From the NCBI GenBank assembly GCA_039707655.1, contig CM077676.1, positions 160,001,062 through 160,065,061 on the forward strand: DNA of 64,000 nt, given 5' to 3'. The notes below the pieces were generated by a model. It was not told the DNA's origin. It searched no databases and was given only the letters and a program-made list of their open reading frames with translations. Below are positions 34,275-44,883 of the stretch, in pieces; within the stretch, counting starts at the first letter, position 1, and each line of letters begins with the position of its first letter. This DNA comes from Elymus sibiricus (Eukaryota > Streptophyta > Magnoliopsida > Poales > Poaceae). The position numbers and the translations under genes were made by a program.

Positions 34275-36274
34275 CTTCTGTACATCATGAAGACGTTCAG
34301 GACGTTTCATTCGTACAATCGCCCCGATCTTCTCAGGATTGGCATCTATCTCTCGTTCGGAAACGAGGAAACCGAGTAACTTGCCCCCAGGAACCCCGAA
34401 AGTGCACTTCGTCGGATTCAGCTTGGTATCATACTTCCGCAGATTCGCGAAAGTTTTGGCTAGGCCAGCCAGCAGGTCGGAACCTTTTCTGGACTTAACC
34501 ACTATGTCATCCATGTACGCCTCAATATTCCGACTGATCTGTTTTTGCAAACACTTCTGGATCATGCGCATGAAAGTGGCACCGGCGTTCTTGAGACCGA
34601 ATGGCATGGTGATATAGCAGAAACACCCGAATGGGGTGATGAAGGTTGTTTTTATTTCATCTGGGCCATACAGTCGAATCTGGTGGTACCCGGAGTACGC
34701 ATCCAGAAAAGACAGTCGCTCACAACCCGCAGTGGAATCTACGATTTGATCTATGCGGGGGAGCGGGAAATGATCCTTGGGGCAGACCCGATTGATGTGC
34801 TTAAAATCAATGCACATTCGGAGAGACTTGTCCTTCTTAGGGACCATGACGACGTTGGCGAGCCACTCGGAGTGGTACACCTCACGGATGAACTCGGCTG
34901 CGAGGAGCCGAGCAACTTCTTCGCCAATGGCCTTCCTCTTCTGTGTAGCAGAGCGACGGAGATGCTCCTTCACAGGTTTCGCTTTTGGGTCGACTCGCAA
35001 ATGGTGCTCAGCCAGCTCCCTGGGTACACCTGGCATGTCGGATGGTTTCCATGCGAAGATGTCCCAGTTCTCACGGAGGAATTGGATGAGCGCTTCTTCC
35101 TATTTGCTGTCGAGTGTTGTTGATATGTTGGTGGGAGCAGCATTGGGATCTTCTGGGTGGATGTGCACAGTCTTCGTGTCGCCGGCCGACTGGAATGCAG
35201 ATTCTGCGGCTGGCTTCTTGGAGCGCAGCAGATCACTCGGATCGGCGTTCTTCTTGTATTCCTCCAGCTCCACCATGGCCATCTGCTCATCATCTATCTT
35301 GGACCCTTGCTGCAAACACTCTTCTGCGCGCTGTCGACTGCCAGTGACTGTGATCACACCTTTGGGGCCCGGCATCTTCAGCTTGAGATACACATAACAT
35401 GGACGGGCCATGAAACGTGTGTAAGCCGGCCGACCAAGGATGGCATGGTAGGCGCTGCAGAAGTCGACCACTTCGAAGGTCAGTCTTTCCTTCCGAAAGT
35501 TCTTGTCGTCTCCAAAGACCACATCCAAGGCGATTTGCCCGAGTGACTTTGCTTTCTTGCCGGGGTTCACTCCGTGGAACTGCATGCTGCTCTCGCTGAG
35601 TCGGGACATCTGAATGCCCATCGCTTGCAGAGTGTCAGCGTACAGTATGTTCAGTCCGCTTCCTCCGTCCATAAGGACCTTGCGCAATCGGACGCCTCCC
35701 ACGACTGGATCGACCACCAGCGCCTGCCGCCCAGGTGTGGCAATATAGGCTGGGTGGTCCGACTGATCAAAGGTGATCGGAGTCTTCGACCAGTTCAGAA
35801 ACTTTGTCTTCGCCGGTGCTGCCATGTTCACTTCTCGGTTGATAACTTTCAACCGGCTCCTGCTCTCTACATCTGCGAAGATCATCAGGGTTGCGTTGAC
35901 ACTGGGAAAAGGTTCATCTTTGTCTCCATCATCAGCGTCTTCTGGGCTCTTCTAACTCTACGGGCCCTCTCAGAACTGCTGGATCAACAGTCTGCACTGT
36001 CGAGTGGTATGTTTGGGCAATATCAGATTGCCATCTTCATCCTTTCTGGTGTGGATGTGACACGGTAAATCGAGGACATCTTGGCCCGACTGATCTTTCT
36101 TTTTCTTCGGGATCCATTTATCCTTGTCCTTCCCCTTGTTCTTGGCTTGACCGGCCAGAGCGGCAGCCTCGGCCTGAGCCGAACCATCAGCCTTGCGCTT
36201 CGGCTTCCGACTGGGATTACTGTTTCCGGGGTTGGGCTCGCTGGTTTTCCCTTTGCCGTTACGGAGACGGTCTT
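34275..36274 (-). pseudogene. Element G gag C-terminus, protease and reverse transcriptase
   Basis: Reading down from 36274, a Lys-rich segment and a Cys/His motif (LPCHIHTRKDEDG, then KHTTRQC) end gag; three stops follow near 35980-35960, the first a TGA one C-to-T change from CGA. From 35885 the protease frame is open, with LMDGGSGLNIL (Asp codon 35669-35667) and the linker KAKSLGQIALDVVFG. A TAG at 35102-35100 interrupts the frame before RT; again it fits CAG. RT runs to the C2 insertion at 34275, with FLDAYSGYHQI and the catalytic YMDD at 34517-34506 (most relatives have YVDD or YIDD). C2 splits the gene between RT and RNase H, with TSD CTTCT. Confidence 0.88.
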
Positions 36275-37912
36275 TGATACGTCTCCAACGTATCTATAAT
36301 TTATGAAGTATTCTTGCCATATTTATAACAATTCTATATGGTTTTGCTATGATTTGATTAGAACTAACCCGGACTGACGCTGTTTTCAGCAGAACTACCG
36401 TGGTGTTGTTTTTTGTGCAGAAATGAAAGTTTTCCAAATGAGCTGAAACTTTTTGGAGATTTTTTATTGGACAAATAAAAAATATTGGCACCAAGACCCA
36501 CTGTAAGGGGGCCACCTAGTGCCCACGAGGCACCAGGGCGCGCCACCCCCCCAGGTGCGCCCTGGTACCTCGTGGGGCCCACGTGGCTCCGTTTCGCGTG
36601 ATTGCAACGCTGAAAAATCATATATATTCAGAAACCCCCGAAAGTTAACCTAGATGAGTTTTTACGCCGCCGCAAGCTTCTGTACCAGAGAGATCCCATC
36701 TACAGCCCTTTTCCGGCACCCTGCCGGAGGGGGGAAGGCATCACCGGAGGCCATCTTCATCATCCCGGCGGTCTCCATGACGAGGAGGGAGTAGTTCACC
36801 CTCGAGGCTGAGGGTTTGTACCAGTAGCTATGTGTTTGATATCTCTATCTCTCTCGTGTTCTTGAGATGGCACGATCTTGATGTATCGCGAGCTTTGTTG
36901 ATATAGATGAATCATATGGAGTTTTCCCCTCTCTATCTTTTTGTGATGAATTGAGTTTCCCCTTTGAAGTTTTCTTATCAGACTGAGTCTTTAAGGATTT
37001 GAGAACACTTGATGTATGTCTTGCATATGGATATCTGTGGTGACAATGGGATATTCACTTGAGTCACTTAATGTATGTTTTGGTGATCAACTTGCGGGTT
37101 TCGTGACCTTGGGGATTTATGCATAAGGGTTGGCACACGTTTTCGTCTTGACTTTCCGGTAGAAACTTTGGGGCACTCTTTGAAGTTCTTTGTGTTGGTT
37201 TGAATAGATGAATCTGAGATTGTGTGATGCATATCGTATAATCAAACCCGTGGGTACTCGTGGTGACATTGGAGTGTCTAGGTGACATTAGGGTTTTGGT
37301 TGATGTGTATCTTAAGGTGTTATTTTAGTACGATCTCTAGGGCTGTTCGTGACAATTAATGGGGATGGCTCATAAGATTGATCGGGAAGGATAACTTTGA
37401 GGTGGTTTCGTACCCTAAAACAATTTCTTCGTTTGTTCTCCGCTATTTGTGACTTTGGAGTGAACTCTTTGTCGCACGTGAGGGATTTACATATGATTCA
37501 ACTATGTCAAAAATGTTGAGAGATTGCACTAGTGAAAGTATGAACCCTAGGCCTTGTTTCTAAGCATTGCAATACCATTTTTTTGCCCGTTTACTATTTG
37601 CTACCTTTCTGTTTTTATATTTTCAGATTACAAAAACCTATATCTACTATCCATACTACACTTTTATCATCATCTCTTCGACGAACTAGTGCACCTATAC
37701 AATTTACCATTGTATTGGGTGCGTTGGGAACACAAGAGATTTCTTGTATTTGGTTGCAGGGTTGTTTGATAGATACCATCTTCAACCTACGCCTCCCACT
37801 GATTGATAAACCTTAGGTCATCCACTTGAGGTAAAATTGCTACTGTCCTACAAAACTCTACGCTTGGAGGCCCAACACGAGTCTACAAGAATAAGTTGTG
37901 TAGTAGACATCA
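36275..37912 (+). repeat. X 5' LTR
   Basis: 1638 bp, beginning TGATACGTCTCCAACGTATC and ending TAGTAGACATCA. It has the GC-rich palindrome GCCCACGAGGCACC...GGTACCTCGTGGGGC at about 36520-36582. Confidence 0.95.
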
Positions 37913-37922
37913 AGCTCTTTTC

Positions 37923-37940
37923 TAGCGCCGTTGCCGGGGA
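37923..37940 (+). other. X primer-binding site
   Basis: TAGCGCCGTTGCCGGGGA, one base from the tRNA-Asp-type site TGGCGCCGTTGCCGGGGA, 10 bases after the LTR. Confidence 0.8.
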
Positions 37941-38035
37941 GGTGAGTGCTTGAAGGTATATCTTTAGATCTTGCAATTGAATCTTTTAGTTTCTTGTTTT
38001 ATCACTAGTTTGGCTTATAGAAGAAAACAAAAAAA

Positions 38036-38962
38036 ATGGAATTGAGGTTGCCTCATATTATTCATCTTTATCATGTCTTTCTTGAAAATGATGGATCGAA
38101 AAATTGTGCTCAATTGGTAGAAGAAGAATTCAATAAAATGTTTGGCATAAAATCTTTGAATGATGAGAATAATTGCAATGTTGTTACTATGAATATCCAT
38201 GATGCAAATGATATGCAAAGCCACAAGCTTGGGGATGCTATGTTTGATGAAGATGATATTTTTAATCCCCCAAGTTTTGATGAGAAAATTTATTATGATG
38301 ATTGCATGCCTCCTATTTATGATGATTATATTGATGAAAGTGGATTTGGAGGTGCCATGAATTTACTTAATGATGATTCCACTATTTTGGAAGAGGTTTC
38401 AATTGACTATGATAACAAAGTTGCTATCTATGATGATTATTGTGATGACATGTATGCTATAAAGAATAATGATAACCATGAAACTTGTCATCATGATTTT
38501 AATTTTCAATTGGATTATGCCAATCAAGTGTCACATGATAGTTATTTTGGTGAGTTCGCTCCCACTATTATGAATGAGAAGAAATTTGCTTATGTGGAGA
38601 GTAACAAAAATATTATGCTTATGGATCATGAAAATAATGCTTTATGTGATAGCTATATTGTTGTATTCATTCATGATGCTACTGAAAATTATTATGAGGG
38701 AGGAACATATGCTTGTAGGAGTTGCAATAATATCAAGTTTCCTCTCTATGTGTTGAAAGTTTTGAAACTATACTTGTTTTGCCTTCCTATGCTAGTTGAT
38801 TATTGTTCCCATAAACTATTTGCTCACAAAATCTCTATGCATAGGAAGTGGGTTAGGCTTAAATGTGCTAGTCATATGCTTCATGATGCTCTCTTTGTGT
38901 TTCAATTCTTTACTTTTATGCGAGCATCATTGAAATCATCATGCCTAGCTAAAAGGCTTTAA
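38036..38962 (+). CDS. X gag-position protein, acidic, unknown function
   Basis: The 308-residue frame starts at ATG 38036 (MELRLPHIIHLYHVFLEN). It is rich in Asp, Asn and Glu with repeated YDD/DDY clusters. It shares NDMQSHKLGDA, DESGFGGAMNLL and the C-terminal block MHRKWVRLKCASHMLHDALF with D and Y. The C-terminus is extended by 16 residues relative to them: the TGA stop shared by D (4957) and Y (44881) reads CGA in X. No known domain is recognised. Being the only frame after the primer site, it is the probable gag-position product of a non-autonomous element; whether it is made is unknown. Confidence 0.6.
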   Translation: MELRLPHIIHLYHVFLENDGSKNCAQLVEEEFNKMFGIKSLNDENNCNVVTMNIHDANDMQSHKLGDAMFDEDDIFNPPSFDEKIYYDDCMPPIYDDYIDESGFGGAMNLLNDDSTILEEVSIDYDNKVAIYDDYCDDMYAIKNNDNHETCHHDFNFQLDYANQVSHDSYFGEFAPTIMNEKKFAYVESNKNIMLMDHENNALCDSYIVVFIHDATENYYEGGTYACRSCNNIKFPLYVLKVLKLYLFCLPMLVDYCSHKLFAHKISMHRKWVRLKCASHMLHDALFVFQFFTFMRASLKSSCLAKRL

Positions 38963-41900
38963 AGAAAAGCGCTTGTTGGGAGGCAACCCAATATGTATCC
39001 TTTCTGTTTTAGTGTGTTCACATGATTAAGCTACTGTAGTAATCATGTTTTATGTGTTTTCTTTCAATAAAGTGCCAAGTAAAACCTTTAGGATAGTGTG
39101 GATACTTGTTGATTCAATTCTGTGCAAAAACAGAAACTTTTGCCTCCAGTGTTTAATTTCACAGATTTTACTGGAGCGTCAAAAAATTCTTAAATTTTTC
39201 TACAGTATTTATATGCAAATTTTTGACGTTTTCCTAATTTTTCAGAATTTTTAGAGTTCCAGAAGTATGGTAGTTGCTCAGATCATTACAGACTGTTTTG
39301 TTTTTGACAGATTCTGTTTTCAATGCATAGTTTGCTTGTTTTAATGTTTCCATAGCTTATATTATGAGATATAAATTGTGGAAATGATAGAATACAGTAG
39401 GCATTATATGGGAACAATTGTGAATCTTGTCTTGGACAGTACCTAAGTGATGGTTTATTCTTTATCATACTAACCGTTCTCACGAAGTTCCGTTAAGTTT
39501 TGTGTGATTGAAGTTTTCAAGTTTTGGGTGAGATATCGATATGAGGAGAATAAGGACTGGCAAGACCCTAAGCTTGGGGATGCCCAAGGCACCCCAAGGT
39601 AAAATTCAAGGAAGACTTAGGCGTCTAAGCTTGGGGATGCCCCGGAAGGCATCCCCTCTTTCGTCTTCAACATTATCGGTAACCTCACTTGGAGCTATAT
39701 TTTTATTCGTCACATAATATAAGTTTTGCTTGGAGCGTCATTTTTTCTATTGATATTTGTTTGCTGCTATCAATAATCATGTTTTGAATCTTTTAGTTCA
39801 ATAAAATGCCAATGATAGCCTTTACCATGCTCAGTTTGCAAGTTTATGTGTTGCTGTTTGAAAACAGAAAGTTTTCTGTTATGTCCAGAATATTCCTGAA
39901 TAGTCAGGACATGATAAAAATCTTTCATTTTTACACAGAAAGAATGCATGAGTTATCTGTCACGTGGTAATTTTTCATAATTTTTGGAGTTAGGGAAGTA
40001 TGGATTCTTATTCACTCTTTACAGACTGTTCTGTTTTGGCAGATTGCTGCTATACTTGCATTGTTTGCATATGTTTGCGTGTTTAATGTTTCTATTTGAG
40101 GATAGGAGTATTAAATATGAATAGGCATTTAGTATGCAATGTTTAATTATAATTTTTGTGATTTTCTACAGTATAGAATGTTAAAGTTTTGAGTTGATTT
40201 ATACTAACTTATCTCACGAGTTCTTGTTGAGTTTTGTGTGGACGAAGTTTTTAAGATTTAGAGAAACCGTGATATGAGAGGAATTAAGGAGACACAAAAG
40301 CTCAAGCTTGGGGATGCCCAAGGCATCCCAACTATTTATTCTAAGAAGTCTCAAGCAACTAAGCTTGGGGATGCCCCGGTAGGCATCCCACCTTTCTTCT
40401 TCAACAACTATCGGTCAGTTTTGGTTGAGCCTAAGTTTTTGCTTCTTCACATGATATGTGATTTTCTTGGAATGTCATTTTATTTTGTTTTCTTTGCTGT
40501 TTGAATAAAATATCAAGATCTGAAACTTTTTTAATGAGAGAGAGTCCTTACATAGCTACTTAATTGTTTCACTACTCATTGATCTTCGCTTATATATTTT
40601 GGAGTAGTTTGTCATTAATTCTCATGCTTCACTTATATCTTTTTGAGAGTTAATAATAGTAATAGTAATTTGCAAAAGATATGAATTTGGTCCCAAAGTG
40701 ATGAATATTCATGAGGGATATAATAAAAACTTTCATAAAGATCATTGGATATGATAAGTGTGATTCCTTGCAATGAAAATAATGAAAGAGATCATATGCT
40801 AATCTTATGGAAAGTAATGACATTACATAAAGAAAAGTATAAGTGGTAAAATTTATTGGAGGTTAACAAGCATAGCATTAGTCAATGATGCAATTCATTA
40901 AAAAGTTAATAAGGGAAGAGAAGATTCACATGCAAATATACTATCTTGGACATCTTTTATGATTGTGAGCCCCCATTAAGTATTTTATGTCAAAGTGTTG
41001 ACGTTGGACAAGGAAGACAACGTAATGAATTATGTTTGTTCATATTCACATAGAAGTTATATTGTTATAGATCCTCCAACATGTGGTGCTTGCCCAATAT
41101 CTTTGCTAGCCAAAAATCCGCACCAAGTAGAGATACTACTTGTGCATCCAAAACCCTTAAACCCAATTTCTTCCCATGAGTGTCCACCATATCTACCTAT
41201 GGATTGAATAAGATACTTCAAGTAAGTTGTCATCGGTGCAAAAAGCAATAAAAATTGCCGCGAAATATGTATGATCTTTTATTGTAAGGGAAATAAGCGT
41301 TGTACGAACTTGTGATGGTAAAGAAATAAAAGCGACGGACTGCATAATAAAGGTTGCTATCACAAGGGGCAATATAACATGACGTTCCTTTGCATTAAGG
41401 GCTTGTGCATCCAAAAAAAAAAGCGCATGACAACCTCTGCTTCCCTCTACGAAGGGCCAATCTATTACTTTTATGCATTTACTTTTATGTATTTATTTTT
41501 TATGCAAGAGTCAATAGTGTTCTCCTCTACCTCCTTTTTATTTTTCTCTTTTGCAAGCATCATGTGGTGGGGAAAGATCTAGGCACATATATCCAGTTGG
41601 ATATGAGTGATCATGAGTTATTATTGTTGGCATCACCCTTGAGGTGAATAAGTTGGGAGGCGAAATCACAAGCCCCTATCTTTCTATGTGTCTGGCTGAA
41701 ACTTTTGCTCCATATATATGTCGTGAGTGTTAGCAATCATAGAAGACTAAATGATGGTTGAGTATGTGGACTTGCTAAAAAGCTCCTACATGAGACCATT
41801 CCTGAAAATATGATGAATTGTAATTGCATTGTTGACTAGAATAGTTTGTTAGTTTCCAAGAAAGTTTATGCCTTATACTTCATTGTTGTGATGAATTGTT

Positions 41901-42215
41901 ACTTGCTCATGAGAAGTTTTATGATAATAAATATTGCTGTTATAATAATGATCTTGCTTTGAATCATTCAAGTCCAATGTCCATGCTATAAAAAAAAAGA
42001 ATATATGATGATTATGATAGGTAGCATTCCACATCAAAAAATTTGTTGCTACTTTATCACGTTGAGTTTTATGAGAAAAAGTTGTTGTTATGATGCTAGG
42101 AAAAGTGATTGAAATTATCATTGATCAAACTTATGCACTATGCTAGCATTCACACTTCATAAATTATTTCTTTTATCATTTACCTACTCGAGGACGAGTA
42201 GGAATTAAGCTTGGG
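38963..42215 (+). other. X internal non-coding region with duplicated hairpin module
   Basis: No convincing gene. Two diverged copies of a module of about 750 bp (about 39000-39770 and 39780-40500) each end in a pair of GGGGATGCC/GGCATCCCC hairpins. The later part (40560-42215) matches Y, and E in reverse. A frame of about 60 codons from ATG 41028 (MNYVCSYSHRSYIV) is shared by X, Y and E, but the DNA as a whole is similar there, so it is weak evidence for a gene. Confidence 0.65.
39579..40389 (+). other. Two pairs of GGGGATGCC hairpins in X
   Basis: Perfect or near-perfect stems: GGGGATGCC 39633-39641 with GGCATCCCC 39648-39656; GGGATGCC 40311-40318 with GGCATCCC 40322-40329; GGGGATGCC 40367-40375 with GGCATCCC 40382-40389. 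A weaker one starts at 39577. Each is preceded by AAGCTT. Confidence 0.8.
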
Positions 42216-42220
42216 TCAGC

Positions 42221-43861
42221 TGATACGTCTCCAACGTATCTATAATTTATGAAGTATTCATGCCATATTTATAACAATTCTATATGGTTTCGGTATGATT
42301 TGATTAGAACTAACCCGGACTGACGCTGTTTTCAGCAGAACTACCGTGGTGTTGTTTTTTGTGCAGAAATGAAAGTTTTCCAAATGAGCTGAAACTTTTT
42401 GGAGATTTTTTATTGGATAAATAAAAAATATTGGCACCAAGACCCACTGGAGGGGGGCCACCCAGTGCCCACGAGGCACCAGGGCGCGCCACCCCCCAGG
42501 CGCGCCGTGGTACCTCGTGGGGCCCACGTGGCTCCGTTTCGCGTGATTCCAACGCTGAAAAATCATATATATTCAGAAACCCCCGAAAGTTAACCTAGAT
42601 GAGTTTTTACGCCGCCGAAAGCCTCTGTACCAGAGAGATCCCATCTGCAGCCCTTTTTTGGCACCATGCCGGAGGGGGGAAAGCATCACCGGAGGCCATC
42701 TTCATCATCCCGGCGGTCTCCATGACGAGGAGGGAGTAGTTCACCCTCGGGGCTGAGGGTTTGTACCAGTAGCTATGTGTTTGATCTCTCTCTCTCTCTC
42801 TCTCGTGTTCTTGAGATGGCACGATCTTGATGTATCGCGAGCTTTGTTGATATAGATGAATCATATGGAGTTTTCCCCTCTCTATCTTCTTGTGATGAAT
42901 TGAGTTTTCCCTTTGAAGTTTTCTTATCGGATTGAGTCTTTAAGGATTTGAGAACACTTGATGTATGTCTTGCATATGGATATCTGTGGTGACAATGGGA
43001 TATTCACTTGAGTAACTTGATGTATGTTTTGGTGATCAACTTGCGGGTTCCGTGACCTTGGGGATTTATGCATAAGGGTTGGCACACGTTTTCGTCTTGA
43101 CTTTCCGGTAGAAACTTTGGGGCACTCTTTGAAGTTCTTTGTGTTGGTTTGAATAGATGAATCTGAGATTGTGTGATGCATATCGTATAATCAAACCCGT
43201 GGGTACTCGTGGTGACATTGGAGTGCCTAGGTGACATTAGGGTTTTGGTTGATGTGTATCTTAAGGTGTTATTCTAGTATGAACTCTAGGGCTGTTTGTG
43301 ACAATTAATGGGGATGGCTCATAAGATTGATCGGGAAGGATAAATTTGAGGTGGTTTCGTACCCTACAACAATTTCTTCGTTTGTTCTCCGCTATTTGTG
43401 ACTTTGGAGTGAATTCTTTGTCGCACGTCAGGGATTTACATATGATTCAACTATGTCAACAATGTTTGGAGATCGCACTAGTGAAAGTATGAACCCTAGG
43501 CCTTGTTTCTAAGCATTGCAATACCGTTTTTATGCCCGTTTACTATTTGCTACCTTGCTGTTTTTATATTTTCAGATTACAAAAACCTATATCTACTATC
43601 CATACTACACTTTTATCACCATCTCTTTGCCGAACTAGTGCACCTATACAATTTACCATTGTATTGGGTGTGTTGGGGACACAAGAGATTTCTTGTATTT
43701 GGTTGCAGGGTTGTTTGAGAGATACCATCTTCAACCTACACCTCCCACGGATTGATAAACCTTAGGTCATCCACTTGAGGGAAAATTGCTACTGTCCTAC
43801 AAAACTCTGCGCTTGGAGGCCCAACACGAGTCTACAAGAATAAGTTGTGTAGTAGACATCA
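42221..43861 (+). repeat. Y 5' LTR
   Basis: 1641 bp; TGATACGTCTCC to TAGTAGACATCA. Contains a CT microsatellite at 42785-42804 that is shorter in Y's other LTR, and the GC-rich palindrome at about 42467-42524. Confidence 0.95.
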
Positions 43862-43871
43862 AGCTCTTTTC

Positions 43872-43889
43872 TGGAGCCGTTGCCGGGGG
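43872..43889 (+). other. Y primer-binding site
   Basis: TGGAGCCGTTGCCGGGGG, a mutated form of TGGCGCCGTTGCCGGGGA, 10 bases after the LTR. Confidence 0.75.
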
Positions 43890-43986
43890 GGTGAGTGCTT
43901 GAAGGTATATCTTTAGATCTTGCAATCGAATCTTTTAGTTTCTTGTTTTATCACTAGTTTGGTTTATAAAAGAAAACTACAAAAAA

Positions 43987-44883
43987 ATGGAATTGAGGTT
44001 GCCTCATATTATTTGTCTTTATCATGTCTTTCTTGAAAATAAGGATTCCGATAATTGTGCTCAATTGATAGAAGAAGAGTTCAATGAAATGTTTGGCATA
44101 AAATCTTTGAATGATGAGCATGATTGCAATGTTGTTAATATTAATTCTTTGAATACCCATGATGCTAATGATATGCAAAGCTACAAGCTTGGGGATGCTA
44201 TGCGTGATGAAGATGATATTTTTAGTCCCCCAAGTTTTGATGAGAAAATTTATTATTATGATAACATGCCTCCTATTTATGATGATTATATTGATAAAAA
44301 TGGATTCGGAGAGGTCACAACTTTATTTAATGAGGATTCCACTACTTTGGAAGAGGTTTCAATTGACTATGATAACAAAGTTGCTATCTATGATGATTAT
44401 TGTGATGACATGTATGCTATAAGGAATAATAATAACCATGAAACTTGTCATCATGATTTTAATGCTCAAATTGATTATGCCAATCAAGTATCTCATGATA
44501 GTTATTTTGTTGAGTTTGCTCCCACTATTATGAATTAAAAGAAAATTGCTTATGTGGAGAGTAGTAAAATTTCTATGCTTGTGGATCATGAAAAGAATGC
44601 TTTATGTGATAGCTATATTGTTGAATTTCTTCATGATGCTACTGAAAATTATTATGAGAGAGGATCATATGGTTCTACATATCTCAATAATATCAAGTTT
44701 CCTCTCTTTATGTTGAAAGTTTTGAAGTCTTGCCTGTTTTGCCTTCCTATGCTAGTTGATTCTTGCTCACATTAATTATTTGCTCACAAGACCCCTATGC
44801 ATAGGAAGTGGGTTAGGCTTAAATGTGCTAGTCATATGCTTCATGATGCTCCCATTGTGTTTCAATTCTTTACTTCTATGTGA
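43987..44883 (+). pseudogene. Y gag-position gene, two in-frame stops
   Basis: The frame starts at ATG 43987 (MELRLPHIICLYHVFLEN) and reaches the conserved TGA at 44881-44883, interrupted by TAA at 44536-44538 and TAA at 44773-44775. X has Glu and Lys codons at those positions, so these two are not simple C-to-T changes. It shares the acidic YDD-rich body and the terminal block MHRKWVRLKCASHMLHDA with X. No known domain. Confidence 0.75.

Larger units (their letters stand above)
36275..42215 (+). mobile_element. Element X: Athila-like element lacking its 3' LTR
   Basis: X has a 5' LTR (36275-37912), primer site, a gag-position gene and a non-coding region that ends at the polypurine motif AAGCTTGGG at 42215. 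No LTR of its own follows: next come TCAGC and the 5' LTR of Y. Its left flank (GTCTT, 36270-36274) is in G's gag C-terminus and has no partner copy, consistent with loss of its right end by deletion. X has no protease, RT or integrase. Confidence 0.85.

Noticed and set aside
34777..35397. A 206-codon plus-strand frame
   Set aside because: Antisense to G's protease and RT, which have clear motifs on the minus strand.
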